A stretch of DNA of 64,000 nucleotides from Streptomyces nojiriensis (GTDB lineage Bacteria > Actinomycetota > Actinomycetes > Streptomycetales > Streptomycetaceae), in contig NZ_CP071139.1 in the NCBI RefSeq assembly GCF_017639205.1, positions 8,865,501 through 8,929,500 on the forward strand, in the 5' to 3' direction. Positions 50,959 to 59,643 of the stretch are shown piece by piece. Every line of letters begins with the position of its first letter. The first letter of the stretch is position 1. The notes under the pieces are model-generated. The model saw only the letters and a program-made list of their open reading frames with translations. It ran no database searches and was not told the DNA's origin. The position numbers were made by a program, and so were the translations under genes.

Positions 50959-52533
50959 CTACGGCAGGTCCTCTCCGTGCTGTGCGAGAAGAGCCCGCAG
51001 TGCCTCCGAGGGGGCATCCTGACGACCCTTGAGCCGGTGCTTCTGATTCCGCTTCCACCGAGCGAGTGCCTTCTCCTGCTCACTGCCGCGCGTGAGGCTG
51101 GGATGTACGTGGCCGTGGTCCTCACCGAACCGGGCGAGCTGCCGGAGCATCGCTTCCCACTGGTCGCCACGTTGGTTCCAGGTCCACCCGGGCAGCTCTT
51201 CCAGCTCGGCCTGCCGGTCTGCTGCCATTGCGTCGCGGCGGGTGCGCCAGGAGTTCAGCCACACCCCGACGGGGTGGCCGTTCCACTCCTCACGCTGCTG
51301 GATGGAGGAGACGGGTCGGCCCGTCTCGTCAGCGAACAGCCGCATGACCGCGACTTTCGCCCCATGGCTCTGCCCGTAAGGGTCCCAGGACCATCCAGGG
51401 ACCTTCTCCAGGGCAGCGAGCTGCTCTTCCGGCAGATCGGCCTCCTGGGCGAGTAGGTCCTGGCGTCGGCTGCGGAGGTTGTTCGCCCAGACAGTCGCTT
51501 CGCGCCCCGGCATTGCGTGTTCGCGGACTGCTGGATCTGCGGACTGCGCACGTAGGAGGTAAGCGTGGTATCGGGACCAGAAGCCGGCCTCGTGGGCGGT
51601 TTTACCGGACCAGGTGGGTATGGTCGCCAGACGTTCTGCGCGTTCCGTGCGCAGCATGCCGTCGCGTTGCAGCCGGCGTTGCTTTCGGGTCCACCTGCTC
51701 AGGCTTCGGCCGTCGACGGTGACGCCATCCTGGGGATAGCAGTGGCCTTCGTACGCGGAGTAGGCCGCCAGTGCCTGGAACATGGAGTCCCAGGCGTCGC
51801 GATGAGCGGTGTACTCGATCTCCAGTGCCTGCTCGCCAAGCTGAGCAAGGATCCAGCCGCGCGCCGTCTCGGAAGCCTGCGGAGTGCCGAGGGCCCGATA
51901 GCGCTGCGCAGACAAGGAGTCGATGAGGCCGAGTCGGGCGAGGTGATCCAAGACGTCGGCTGCTGCGACCTCGGGATCCGCCAGGAAGCCGACCACGACG
52001 TCGTGGACCGGGTTGAGGGGCCTGAGCGGAGCCTCCCGGATGCGGACCACGGTCCAGTCGGCGGCGCGCAGCCTCTCGGACTTGGCGCCGTCCTTCTGCT
52101 GCGATACCTGAGATTCGTGGTAATAGGAGCCGTCGAACTCAAGCACGAGCCGCATGCCGTCCGCATCGGCGACCATGTCCACCCGCTCGACGCGGTCGGT
52201 ACGCACCGTATCGCGATCGAGGTTGAGGGCCAGCACGGTGCTGAGCTCCGCCTTCAGCCGTAGCTCCTGCGCGGAAGTCCTGACCAATTTGCAGCTCGGG
52301 CAGCCGGTTCCAAAACGTTTACGGAACCCTCCTGTGCGGTTGTTTACGACCGCAGGCCATTCGGCATGGGCGCCGGGGAAGTCAGGACACCGCCACCAGA
52401 CGCGTCTGTTGGAGCCGACGGTGAGTGCGTCTGCCGTGACACCGGACCTCTTGACGTCCAGCGTCCTTGCCAAGTCTGGTCGCACCGTCGACAAACGATT
52501 CTTGTCCGTGATCCTGCTGTTCAGGGCCGTCAC
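50959..52533 (-). CDS. DUF4379 zinc-ribbon, endonuclease-like and helicase-associated domain protein
   Basis: 524 residues from GTG 52533 (GGAGAGA upstream). Residues 1-90: a DUF4379-like treble-clef module (LTVGSNRRVWWRC ... GTGCPSC). Residues about 95-190: a nuclease-like module with LVLEFDGSYYHESQVS, KSERLRAADWTVVRIREAPL, as in DUF559/Vsr-related endonucleases (E/D...D..K pattern). Residues about 250-520: repeated helicase-associated (HA) units (W..LAAY...EGHCYP.., SLSRWTRKQRR, LPGWTWNQRGDQWE, FGEDHGHVHPSL). It lacks helicase motor motifs. The combination suggests a DNA-acting enzyme, perhaps a defence or genome-maintenance protein. Confidence 0.75.
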   Translation of the reverse strand: MTALNSRITDKNRLSTVRPDLARTLDVKRSGVTADALTVGSNRRVWWRCPDFPGAHAEWPAVVNNRTGGFRKRFGTGCPSCKLVRTSAQELRLKAELSTVLALNLDRDTVRTDRVERVDMVADADGMRLVLEFDGSYYHESQVSQQKDGAKSERLRAADWTVVRIREAPLRPLNPVHDVVVGFLADPEVAAADVLDHLARLGLIDSLSAQRYRALGTPQASETARGWILAQLGEQALEIEYTAHRDAWDSMFQALAAYSAYEGHCYPQDGVTVDGRSLSRWTRKQRRLQRDGMLRTERAERLATIPTWSGKTAHEAGFWSRYHAYLLRAQSADPAVREHAMPGREATVWANNLRSRRQDLLAQEADLPEEQLAALEKVPGWSWDPYGQSHGAKVAVMRLFADETGRPVSSIQQREEWNGHPVGVWLNSWRTRRDAMAADRQAELEELPGWTWNQRGDQWEAMLRQLARFGEDHGHVHPSLTRGSEQEKALARWKRNQKHRLKGRQDAPSEALRALLAQHGEDLP

Positions 52534-52874
52534 ACTCTCTCTCCCCACCGGAGGTCTGGGGGCTCTGCCCAAGGGCTACTGGCGTCGGGGGATCGCGAAG
52601 CCGCTCGTCCGGACGCCCTGCGGGCCGCACGCTGTTGGCCCGTCGCCTACCTGCGGCCGGTCCGAGTTCCTCGATCCCTGACGCGTACGGTGCGATGCGG
52701 GCAGTTGCGCCGGCGCACAGGGCAGCCTTCTTGAAGTGCCGCGCGCCCGGCACCGCCCCGAGGCCGCCCCGGTGCGCACGGCAGCCGCACGACTGGGATT
52801 GGGCTTCACCTCGCGCCGCAACTCCGGTGCCCAGTCGCGCCGTTATCGTAGAGCCCGCAGGCCGGGAGGAGAAC
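52534..52874. other. No gene recognised
   Basis: About 340 bp between the nuclease-like gene and the ISL3 remnant. No protein similarity seen. Confidence 0.4.
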
Positions 52875-53640
52875 GTGGACCAGCCCTGGCCGCCGGGCTT
52901 CCGGTTCGCCGGCCGGACCCGGGCCCGGTACGCCGAGGTGCACGCCCTGCTGGCCGCAGGGCCCAGCAGGCGCGCCGTCCAGCGGCAGCTCGGCATGACC
53001 TGGCGCACGGTCAAGGCCCTGGCTGACGCTGCGAACCCGGAGGAGCTCTTTCGGGGCCAGTGGCAGGACCGCCTGTCTGTCCTGGACGAGTCAAGCCCTA
53101 CCTCGACGACCGCTGGAACGAGGGCTGCACCAACGCCTGGAAGCTCTGGGAGGAGATCGTCCCGCTCGGCTACAAGGGCGGCTATCAGCGCGTCGGCGCC
53201 CACCTGCGGCGGAAACGGACCTCGCCCCGGCCGGTGACCGCCCGGCCGCCGTCGCCCCGCACCGTCGCCGGCTGGATCCTCCGGCGGCCCACGGCGCTAT
53301 CCGGGGCCGAACAGCTTCAGCTCAAGACCGTCCTGGCCCACTGCCCCGAGCTCGACGCCCTGACCCGGCACGTCCGCTCCTTCGCCGCCATGCTCACCGA
53401 GCGCCAGGGCGAGCATCTCCCGGAATGGCTCGACGCCGTCCGCCAGGACGACCGGCCCAGCCTCCACGCCCGCGCCGCCGGCATCGACCGCGACCGCGCC
53501 GCCGTCATCGCAAGTCTCACCTCCGCTGGAACTCCGGCGTCGTCGAAGGCCACGTCAATCGGATCAAGACGCGCAGGCGCCAGATGTTCGGCCGCGCCGG
53601 GTTCAATCTCCTACGGAAGCGTGTCCTGCTCGGTAGATGA
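52875..53640 (+). mobile_element. ISL3-family transposase remnant
   Basis: Begins at GTG 52875 (AGGAG upstream) with RFAGRTRARYAEVHALLAAG, RRAVQRQLGMTWRTVKALAD, changes frame near 53090 (PYLDDRWNEGCTNAWKLWEE), then carries AEQLQLKTVLAHCPELDALT and, after another shift near 53520, ends SGVVEGHVNRIKTRRRQMFG, RAGFNLLRKRVLLGR. The latter is the typical ISL3 C-terminus. The N-terminal zinc-finger part is missing. Two frameshifts make it inactive. Confidence 0.85.
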
Positions 53641-53683
53641 CACCACGCACAACGCTCTCGTGGCGGCGCTATAACCTCGGCCT

Positions 53684-54463
53684 GTGACCAACCGCGTCAG
53701 CTGGACAAAGTGCCTCCATCCCGACAGGCTGCCCCACTATCAGGAGCTTCTCGAGGGTACAGACTGGGCATCGCTCGCCACCCCCTACGGGACGGGCGAA
53801 TCCCTGCCGACCGCCCTGGCGCGTCTCCTCGACCCCAACCCGGCCGTCAGGGCAGCCGCCGTCAAGGACGTGAGCGATGAGGTGGACCACCAGAACACCA
53901 TTTACGAAGCCACCGTGCCGGTGGCTTTGTACTTCGCAGCCATCCTCAACCATCCGGCCACCGAAGTGGGCGACCTCGGCCACGACGCTGACGTGCCATC
54001 ACGCCATCCCACCCGCGCGTCGCTACTGAACAGGCTCGGCGCCACCGCCTACGACGCCGAGTACCTTTTCGGCGAAGGTTTTCTCCAAGCATGCCCGGAC
54101 ACGCGCGCCTTTCGGAGGCTGCGCCCGGCTGTCTACTCCGCAGTTCAGCCGTTCCTCGGCCATGACAATGCGAAGGTGCGCGACGAGGCCCTCGTCGCAG
54201 CCATCCCCCTCACAGAAGACCCCAGGCTCACTCCACACCGGGCCGAGCTGGTCGAACACGCCCGTTTCCTGCTGACCACCAGCACCAACCGCTACCACCG
54301 CGACTGTGCCCTGAATGCGCTCAACACCTGGGGTCACGACACCAGTGATCTGGAAGACGCGAACGACATTGCATCCCGTGAATTGCAAGCGCGCCTGGCC
54401 GATTTTGACTACTGGTCGGCAAACAACGGGACAGGCGGCGGCACCGAAGATCCGCCGTTCTGA
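53684..54463 (+). CDS. HEAT-repeat-like alpha-helical protein
   Basis: 259 residues from GTG 53684. Paired helices of HEAT type are visible: LARLLDPNPAVRAAAVKDVS, VQPFLGHDNAKVRDEALVAA and TNRYHRDCALNALNTWGHDT. No signal or membrane segment. In streptomycetes such small HEAT proteins often sit near polymorphic toxins and may be immunity proteins, but no toxin is adjacent here. Its 3' end overlaps the opposite-strand small gene 54409-54675 by 55 nt. Confidence 0.75.
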   Translation: MTNRVSWTKCLHPDRLPHYQELLEGTDWASLATPYGTGESLPTALARLLDPNPAVRAAAVKDVSDEVDHQNTIYEATVPVALYFAAILNHPATEVGDLGHDADVPSRHPTRASLLNRLGATAYDAEYLFGEGFLQACPDTRAFRRLRPAVYSAVQPFLGHDNAKVRDEALVAAIPLTEDPRLTPHRAELVEHARFLLTTSTNRYHRDCALNALNTWGHDTSDLEDANDIASRELQARLADFDYWSANNGTGGGTEDPPF

Positions 54464-54675
54464 CACGCAGACTCGCAGCGCCCTACCGTCAGCTGTAACT
54501 CAGCGTGGCGACACGACAGATTGAGCCAGAACCCGTTCTCGCGAACAAAGCCAAGGGGGCTCCCGCCCACCCCGTAGCGGCGCGTGGAGGCGTGGCACCG
54601 GGTGCAGGGGCCGGTCTGGCCGGCTGCCCAGGTGGCGACCTGCGGGCGGGGCTTGGTGGTGGTCTGCCCGCTCAT
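54409..54675 (-). CDS. Small zinc-ribbon-like hypothetical protein
   Basis: 88 residues from ATG 54675, which overlaps the stop of the upstream gene (ATGA). The N-terminal part GQTGPCTRCHASTRRYGVGG SPL resembles small streptomycete proteins that continue with a second CxxC; here the second cysteine pair is absent, so the C-terminal 45 residues may be read-through after a deletion. It overlaps the convergent HEAT gene. Probably a truncated gene. Confidence 0.5.
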   Translation of the reverse strand: MSGQTTTKPRPQVATWAAGQTGPCTRCHASTRRYGVGGSPLGFVRENGFWLNLSCRHAELQLTVGRCESACQNGGSSVPPPVPLFADQ

Positions 54676-55004
54676 GCTGCACCCTCCCTATCTGCCGATA
54701 CGGAGGTGTGGGTGGCGCGCCGCAGCTCGACGCTGCCGGTCCGCCAAGCGGCGGGGGTCGCCAAGTGAGGGTGGGTGCACAGGGTTCCGGAGAGGGCGAT
54801 CAGCCGGCGCCGCAGCGCGGTCGTACCGGCCCCGGCGGGGGCCTGCGCGAGTTCGGCGTAGGTCTGCTGCCACGCCTGCTGGAGCGTGATACTTGACCCG
54901 CGGGGTAGCGGGTGGATCATCCCGATCGGGCTGCCTTCTGCGCTGTGCGCGGCCAGGGCGGCGGCGGTCGCGAAGCCGGCCGTGACGGTCAGACGGTGTG
55001 GCAC
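54672..55004 (-). CDS. Hypothetical protein
   Basis: 110 residues from GTG 55004 with GGGAG upstream. Sequence: RLTVTAGFATAAALAAHSAE, GMIHPLPRGSSITLQQAWQQ, TLCTHPHLATPAAWRTGSVE. It is Ala-rich and helical and of unknown function. It is translationally coupled to the small zinc-ribbon-like gene. The pair looks like those found on actinomycete integrative elements, by impression only. Confidence 0.55.
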   Translation of the reverse strand: MPHRLTVTAGFATAAALAAHSAEGSPIGMIHPLPRGSSITLQQAWQQTYAELAQAPAGAGTTALRRRLIALSGTLCTHPHLATPAAWRTGSVELRRATHTSVSADREGAA

Positions 55005-55221
55005 ACGATGCTCCCGTCGTGCGGGTGACACGTGGAACCGGGGATTTTCGGCCCCGCAGCCGCAGCCGCAGCTGCACTGGCCAGTGCAACGGTTCGGCCC
55101 TGGCCGAAACGACTGGAGGGGCGAGCAGGGCAGCCCGCAGCATCTGTGAGGAAGGCAGCGGCGGCAAGGCGGCCCATGGCTCCACCGCCGCCCCGCATAC
55201 CGACCACCTACAGGAGAAGCC

Positions 55222-55518
55222 ATGCGTATACGTACCCAGGTCATCGGCACGTTACTGGGTGCCGCCCTGCTCGCAGGCGGCACCGTCACCACCGCGGCTG
55301 CCGCGCCGCGGCCTGCGGCCCCCTCGGCCACCGAATCCGTCTCCGACGTCACATCCACGCTCCCCGGCTGGCGCAACACCCACAAGCGGTATCCCAGCGC
55401 GTCTTCGTGCGCCTGGGCCGGCCAGACCGCCTGGGAGAACGACCCCCGGGTCACCGAGTGGGACTGCCGCCTGGTCGAGTCGGGAAGGCGCTACGAACTC
55501 TGGCTCAACGTGGTCTGA
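55222..55518 (+). CDS. Small secreted protein with two cysteines
   Basis: 98 residues from ATG 55222 (AGGAGAAGCC upstream). It has a signal peptide (MRIRTQVIGTLLGAALLAGG, cleavage after AAAA near residue 28) and a mature part of about 70 residues with Cys63 and Cys81 that can form one disulfide. The mature sequence HKRYPSASSCAWAGQTAWEN and TEWDCRLVESGRRYELWLNV is seen in small streptomycete secreted proteins of unknown role. Monocistronic. Confidence 0.8.
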   Translation: MRIRTQVIGTLLGAALLAGGTVTTAAAAPRPAAPSATESVSDVTSTLPGWRNTHKRYPSASSCAWAGQTAWENDPRVTEWDCRLVESGRRYELWLNVV

Positions 55519-55761
55519 CGGGACGACGGCCGACCCAGGTCGCCCTGCGCGCACCCGTCCAGGGGGGTGGGTGAGCGCAGCCCTGTCCCAGTGCAGCTTC
55601 CAGGTGAACTTCCCGCCGCCCATCCAGCGGACCGCGTCGGGGCCGTCCAGGTCGTGGATCGTGATGTCGGCAGCCGCGGCGAGCAGGATCACGTCCGTCA
55701 TGGACTTCGCCGTGCCGAACCACTCGCCGTCGATCTCCACGAGGCGGAACGGCGTTGACAC
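55252..55761 (-). CDS. Hypothetical protein, probably truncated
   Basis: From GTG 55761 the frame reads STPFRLVEIDGEWFGTAKSM, TDVILLAAAADITIHDLDGP and RWMGGGKFTWKLHWD, clearly protein-like. The rest of the frame overlaps the secreted-protein gene on the other strand and is less convincing, so the genuine part is probably 55500-55761. No family recognised. No good ribosome site. Confidence 0.45.
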   Translation of the reverse strand: MSTPFRLVEIDGEWFGTAKSMTDVILLAAAADITIHDLDGPDAVRWMGGGKFTWKLHWDRAALTHPPGRVRAGRPGSAVVPSDHVEPEFVAPSRLDQAAVPLGDPGVVLPGGLAGPGARRRAGIPLVGVAPAGERGCDVGDGFGGRGGRRPRRGSRGGDGAACEQGGTQ

Positions 55762-55817
55762 GCCCGGTGGTTCGGGGTGCGTTTGGTCTTGACGCCGCGG
55801 AGTCGCACTCGGGGTCG

Positions 55818-56255
55818 ATGCTGCGGAGGCGGCCGCGCGAGTACATCTTCAGCGATGAGGGGCAGCGCGACCTTGGCGACGGTTTCGCCCGACTGATCCG
55901 CGACGAACACGTTGGGCACTACGCGGCCGCAAAGCGGATCAGGGATGCCGGGGCGTGGGTGGCCACCGTCAAGAAGCTTCCTCAGGTGTGGCAGGACCAG
56001 GTCGTCAGCGCGATGAAGCAGGCCATCGCCGCCCAGGGTCGCTGTTCCGGGCAGGTCATGCCTTTTCGAAGGCGTCCCCGGGGCGAGTCGCATCACGAGC
56101 TCGGTGCCCTATGCCCTGGCTGTCGACCCTGTCGGTGGCTGCTGGCTCTCCTTCGGCAGCGCGTACGAGAGGGCCGGCGGCGTACCCACGGGGTCGGCAG
56201 CAGCCTCATGGCCGCCCGGGGAGTCTGGCGCCGAACTGCGGGCCGGGTGGTCTGA
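55818..56255 (+). CDS. Hypothetical protein
   Basis: 145 residues from ATG 55818. The first 75 residues (YIFSDEGQRDLGDGFARLIR, YAAAKRIRDAGAWVATVKKL, QVVSAMKQAIAAQGR) are helical and well formed; the remaining Cys/Arg-rich tail is probably read-through. No family recognised. It is divergent from the truncated gene at 55252-55761. Confidence 0.45.
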   Translation: MLRRRPREYIFSDEGQRDLGDGFARLIRDEHVGHYAAAKRIRDAGAWVATVKKLPQVWQDQVVSAMKQAIAAQGRCSGQVMPFRRRPRGESHHELGALCPGCRPCRWLLALLRQRVREGRRRTHGVGSSLMAARGVWRRTAGRVV

Positions 56256-56446
56256 GCGTGAAGTTGACCAGAGGGGCCATTCATGACGCTCAGTCACAGT
56301 CGCGGCGTGCTTGATCGCGTGCGGCCCCGCAGTCGCCTCCGGCTGGTCTGGCGGACCCCGGAGGAGGGGCGGGCAAGCCGTGAGAGAGGCCCTCGTCACG
56401 CTCAGGCCGCCGGTGGAGCCGATGCGGGCGCAGGCCTGCGGAAGCC

Positions 56447-57135
56447 GTGCCGGGCCCGGCCGCGGTGCGGGCGGGGGGGGCGTACGAGCAGAAGCTGCAC
56501 GGTTACAGGGCGCTGCCGTTCACCGCGGTCGGCCGGGGCGGCACGGTGCTGGTGCAGTACCGGGTGGCCGGACCCGGTGGCGGCCGCCGAGGCGCAGCTA
56601 ACCGCACAGCCTGGTCCTCGACGGCGAGCTGGTCGTCTGGGACACCGAGGCGGTTGTCCTTCGAGGCGTTGCAGCGCCGGGCCGCCACCCGCGCCCGCGG
56701 CGCCCCGGCCCTCGCCGTGAAGTGGCCGGCCTACTTCGTCGCCTTCGACCTCTTGCAGTACGACGGCCAGGAGCTCCTCACCCGCCCGTACGCCGATGCC
56801 GCACCCTGCTGGACAACTTGTTCTCCGAGCACGCGCTGACCGCGCCGTGGACGCTGTGCCCGCAGACGACGGACTGGCCAAGGCGCGCGAGTGGCTGGAG
56901 TCCTGGACGTACGTGGTCCGGGGTGGAGGGGAACCTGGTCAAGCCCCTGAACGGCCGCTACCTAGCCGGGTACCGGGGGTGGTCGGTTGGCTGCACTATC
57001 GCCGAGGTCAGCGCCGACCGGGCCATCGACCACGGCGGCGTCTACCGCCACCCGCTCCGCTCCCAGCGGCTGCGCCTGGATGCGACCGTGGACGATGTTC
57101 CCGACTTCGGCCAAGGGGCGGCCGCCACGGGCTGA
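56447..57135 (+). pseudogene. Decayed ATP-dependent DNA-ligase-like gene, copy 1
   Basis: Pieces in several frames follow the ligase adenylation domain: AYEQKLHGYRALPFTAV (the KxDGxR active-site block changed to KLHGYR), GGTVLVQYR, LVLDGELVVWD, LSFEALQRRAA, AYFVAFDLLQYDG, then in other frames LDNLFSEHALTAPWTLC and EGNLVKPLNGRYLAGYRGW (the motif with the conserved EGLVVK-like Lys). A run of eight G near 56468 and other indels break it. Confidence 0.65.
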
Positions 57136-57524
57136 CCGGAGCCAGGTGTTCGCAAGCCGCGGTCGGGGACGAGATGGGGCGAGGCCCGCGGTGATCGGCC
57201 GGACAGCTCCTAATGGAGAAGTCCCGCCTGGTGCGGCATGAACGCTCCGCCGACCCACGGGAGCCTGCCGATCCTCCCCAGAAGGGTTGGCTGCGTAGGT
57301 GACCGGCCGTCTTCAAGGGTGTCGCCATCCGCGTCGCGTGGCGCGTGTGTCGGCCGCGCCGATCTGACACAACCGCAAGACCGCATGCCGCGATCTCTGA
57401 TGGCTCATGACGTGATCACACCGGCACGACTCGTCCAAGCTGACGGCCACGGATAAGGGCGCATCGCACCGCCGCGCGGTGACTGCCGTCCTTGCCTGCG
57501 TCGAGCGAGAACCGCTGCGGTTGA
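57136..57524. other. No gene recognised
   Basis: About 390 bp between the ligase remnant and the TetR gene. No protein similarity seen. Confidence 0.45.
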
Positions 57525-58112
57525 TCAGCGCTTGAGCAGTGCGGCCGACACCTCGGCCAGATACGCGGGGTCGGTGGGCACGGCGCCCGGCACCGCATGG
57601 GCGAGCTGGGCGTGGCCCAGGTAGCTCGTGTAGGCGAAGAAGCCGCGGCGGCGCGCCTCGGGGGCAGGGAATCCGAGCAGTTCGAAGAGGTGGGCGAGGT
57701 AGCCGACCCTGCGTTCGGTGACGCGGGCGAGTGCGGCCGCAACCTCGGGATGGTCGCTGGCAGCCAGCAGCCGCACGTCCCGCGGGTCGTCGACCGCGGC
57801 GGCGGTTGCCCCGCGCAGGAGCGCGTCGAGCCGGGCGGCGGGGTCGGGCTCGACCGCCTCCATCGCTCGGATGATCCGCTCGGTGGACGACTCCTCCCAG
57901 CGCGCGAGTGCGGCGGCGACGAGGGCATCGCGGTTGGCGAAGTGCCAGTAGAAGCTGCCTTTGGTGGTGCCGAGTCCGGCCGCGAGCGGCTCCACCGCCA
58001 CTGCGGCGAGGCCGCGTTCGACCAGCGCGGCAAGGGCGGCGTCGGCCCAGTCGTCGGCGGTGAGCCGCTTGCGGGCGAGGCGGCGCCCCTGCTGGCCGGA
58101 TGATTCGCTCAC
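57525..58112 (-). CDS. TetR-family repressor
   Basis: 195 residues; the start taken is GTG 58112. The helix-turn-helix LAAGLGTTKGSFYWHFANRD is the typical TetR signature. The C-terminal part is the ligand domain. It is divergent from the SRPBCC-DUF2867 gene. Two palindromes with a CATACG half-site fill the intergenic region and overlap the likely promoter. A start a few residues downstream cannot be excluded, since the GGAG is very close. Confidence 0.9.
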   Translation of the reverse strand: MSESSGQQGRRLARKRLTADDWADAALAALVERGLAAVAVEPLAAGLGTTKGSFYWHFANRDALVAAALARWEESSTERIIRAMEAVEPDPAARLDALLRGATAAAVDDPRDVRLLAASDHPEVAAALARVTERRVGYLAHLFELLGFPAPEARRRGFFAYTSYLGHAQLAHAVPGAVPTDPAYLAEVSAALLKR

Positions 58113-58116
58113 ATCT

Positions 58117-58156
58117 CCATACGCTACCGTATGGTGGAAACATACGCTCCCGTATG
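58117..58156. promoter_or_regulatory. Two TetR operators
   Basis: CCATACG-CTAC-CGTATGG (58117-58134) and CATACG-CTCC-CGTATG (58141-58156) are palindromes with the same half-site and 4-nt centre, in the gap between the TetR gene and the fusion gene. Confidence 0.88.
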
Positions 58157-58166
58157 GAGGTCCGGC

Positions 58167-59111
58167 ATGCGCGCGGTACGCAACGTTCACGAACGGATCA
58201 TCCCGGCACCAGCCGACTGCGTCGGGGCGCTCCTCGACCGGGTGTCTGCACCCGACGACCCCATCTTCCCCACCCCGGTCTGGCCTGCGATGGTCCTCGA
58301 CCATCCGCTTGGCGTCGGCGCGGATGGCGGCCACGGCCGGGTCCGGTACCGCGTCACCGCGTACGTGCCGGGCCGCTCCGTACGCTTCGACACCACCGGT
58401 GCGGCGATGGGGCAGGGGTATCACCGTTTCGACGTCGAACCGCTCGGCGCTGAACGGTGCCGGGTCGTCCACATCCTCGAACTGACGATGCCGGTACGGC
58501 GGTTTCTCCAGTGGAAGACGGCGATCCAGCCGGTGCACGACACGATGATCGAGGAGGTCTTCGACAACATCGAACGGGGCGCCCTCGGCCGTCCGCCCCA
58601 CGCGCCGACCCGTCGACGGCCGCGCGCACTGCTGGTCAACTGGCTGTTCTGGGCCCGTCCGCGCGCCGTTCCCGTGCCTTCACACGCCCGGCTGCTGCAC
58701 GAGGACGTACCTCGGCCGGACTTCGCCGACGCCTGGCGCCTGCCCATGCTGCCGGGGATGTCCCGCGACCCACGGGACTGGAGGCACGTGCTGCCGTTCC
58801 CCGTACGCGGCACCGCCGACCGCGAGCTCATGACCGGCAAGGACGCATCCCACCTGGACTTCCGCTCCTCGATCGTGATCGAGGACGACACCGTGACCCT
58901 GGCAACGGCCGTACGACTCCACAACACCCGTGGACGCCTGTACTTTGCGGTGGCGGGCCTCGCCCACCCGTATATGGCACGCCTGATGCTGCGCCGAGCT
59001 CACCGCCGGCTTGCCTTCACGGCGCGACCGGCGGGCGAGCGGAACGCCGGGGCGTCGGCCGACCTGCGGCCCGGAGGTGAGGCTCCGGTGACTGGAGCAC
59101 AAGCGCAGTAG
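58167..59111 (+). CDS. SRPBCC domain fused to DUF2867-like domain
   Basis: 314 residues from ATG 58167 (GGAGG upstream). Residues 1-145: an SRPBCC/polyketide-cyclase-type ligand-binding fold (RNVHERIIPAPADCVGALLD, RVRYRVTAYVPGRSVRFDTT, GYHRFDVEPLGAERCRVVHI). Residues about 165-290: a DUF2867-like part (FADAWRLPMLPGMSRDPRDW, ADRELMTGKDASHLDFRSSI, LYFAVAGLAHPYMARLMLRR). Such proteins are thought to bind hydrophobic ligands or act in polyketide or sterol-like metabolism; the function is unknown. Repressed by the divergent TetR protein through the two operators. Confidence 0.82.
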   Translation: MRAVRNVHERIIPAPADCVGALLDRVSAPDDPIFPTPVWPAMVLDHPLGVGADGGHGRVRYRVTAYVPGRSVRFDTTGAAMGQGYHRFDVEPLGAERCRVVHILELTMPVRRFLQWKTAIQPVHDTMIEEVFDNIERGALGRPPHAPTRRRPRALLVNWLFWARPRAVPVPSHARLLHEDVPRPDFADAWRLPMLPGMSRDPRDWRHVLPFPVRGTADRELMTGKDASHLDFRSSIVIEDDTVTLATAVRLHNTRGRLYFAVAGLAHPYMARLMLRRAHRRLAFTARPAGERNAGASADLRPGGEAPVTGAQAQ

Positions 59112-59562
59112 CGGTAGCAGGGGCGGGGTGTTGCGGGACAGTAGGGTGCTGATCGCGCCGGTCCCGGGTTGCGGGGGTGCCTGGGGTGCAGGCACCGCTT
59201 TCAGGCGGCCGGTGCCGGCCGCTTTCCGCCCGGATTTCGCTCCTGCCGGCCCGGCATCTCCGGCGGCACTCGGTGAGGTGGACCTGGCCCGTGCGCGAAA
59301 CCGGTCGACCGTCGCAGGGAGGGTCCCGACCGCAACCGGGTGCGTCAGGACCAGCCGTCTGGGCACAAGCGGTCGATGTTCGGAGATCACGCCCGTCCCA
59401 AGGCCGCCCCCGGAGGTGACGGCCCGCAGAGTCCGGGGGCCGTCTCAGCGCGGGGGTGAACACGACGGCCATGCTGCCGCAGCCCGCCGGCTGCCTCCTC
59501 ATGGTCCCTGTCCGGGCCAAGGAGGGCGTGGTGAGGGAGGCGATCGTGACGAAGTCGGCAGC
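59112..59562. other. Gene-free region with a hairpin
   Basis: About 450 bp. GACGGCCC (59418-59425) pairs with GGGCCGTC (59437-59444), possibly a terminator. No protein similarity otherwise. Confidence 0.45.
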
Positions 59563-59643
59563 GTGGAGCTTCCGCTCGATGTCGCACTCGCCCGCCCGCT
59601 GACGGCACAGCCGCATGGGACGGGGTACTGGTACGAGCCGAAG
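59563..59643 (+). pseudogene. N-terminal fragment of an ATP-dependent DNA ligase, copy 3
   Basis: From GTG 59563: VELPLDVALARPLTAQP, then HGTGYWYEPK, which resembles the start of streptomycete ATP-dependent DNA ligases (proline-rich start, then WYEPKFDGHR with the catalytic lysine). The sequence breaks off exactly at the lysine, where the 3' end of the TetR gene begins. Confidence 0.6.
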
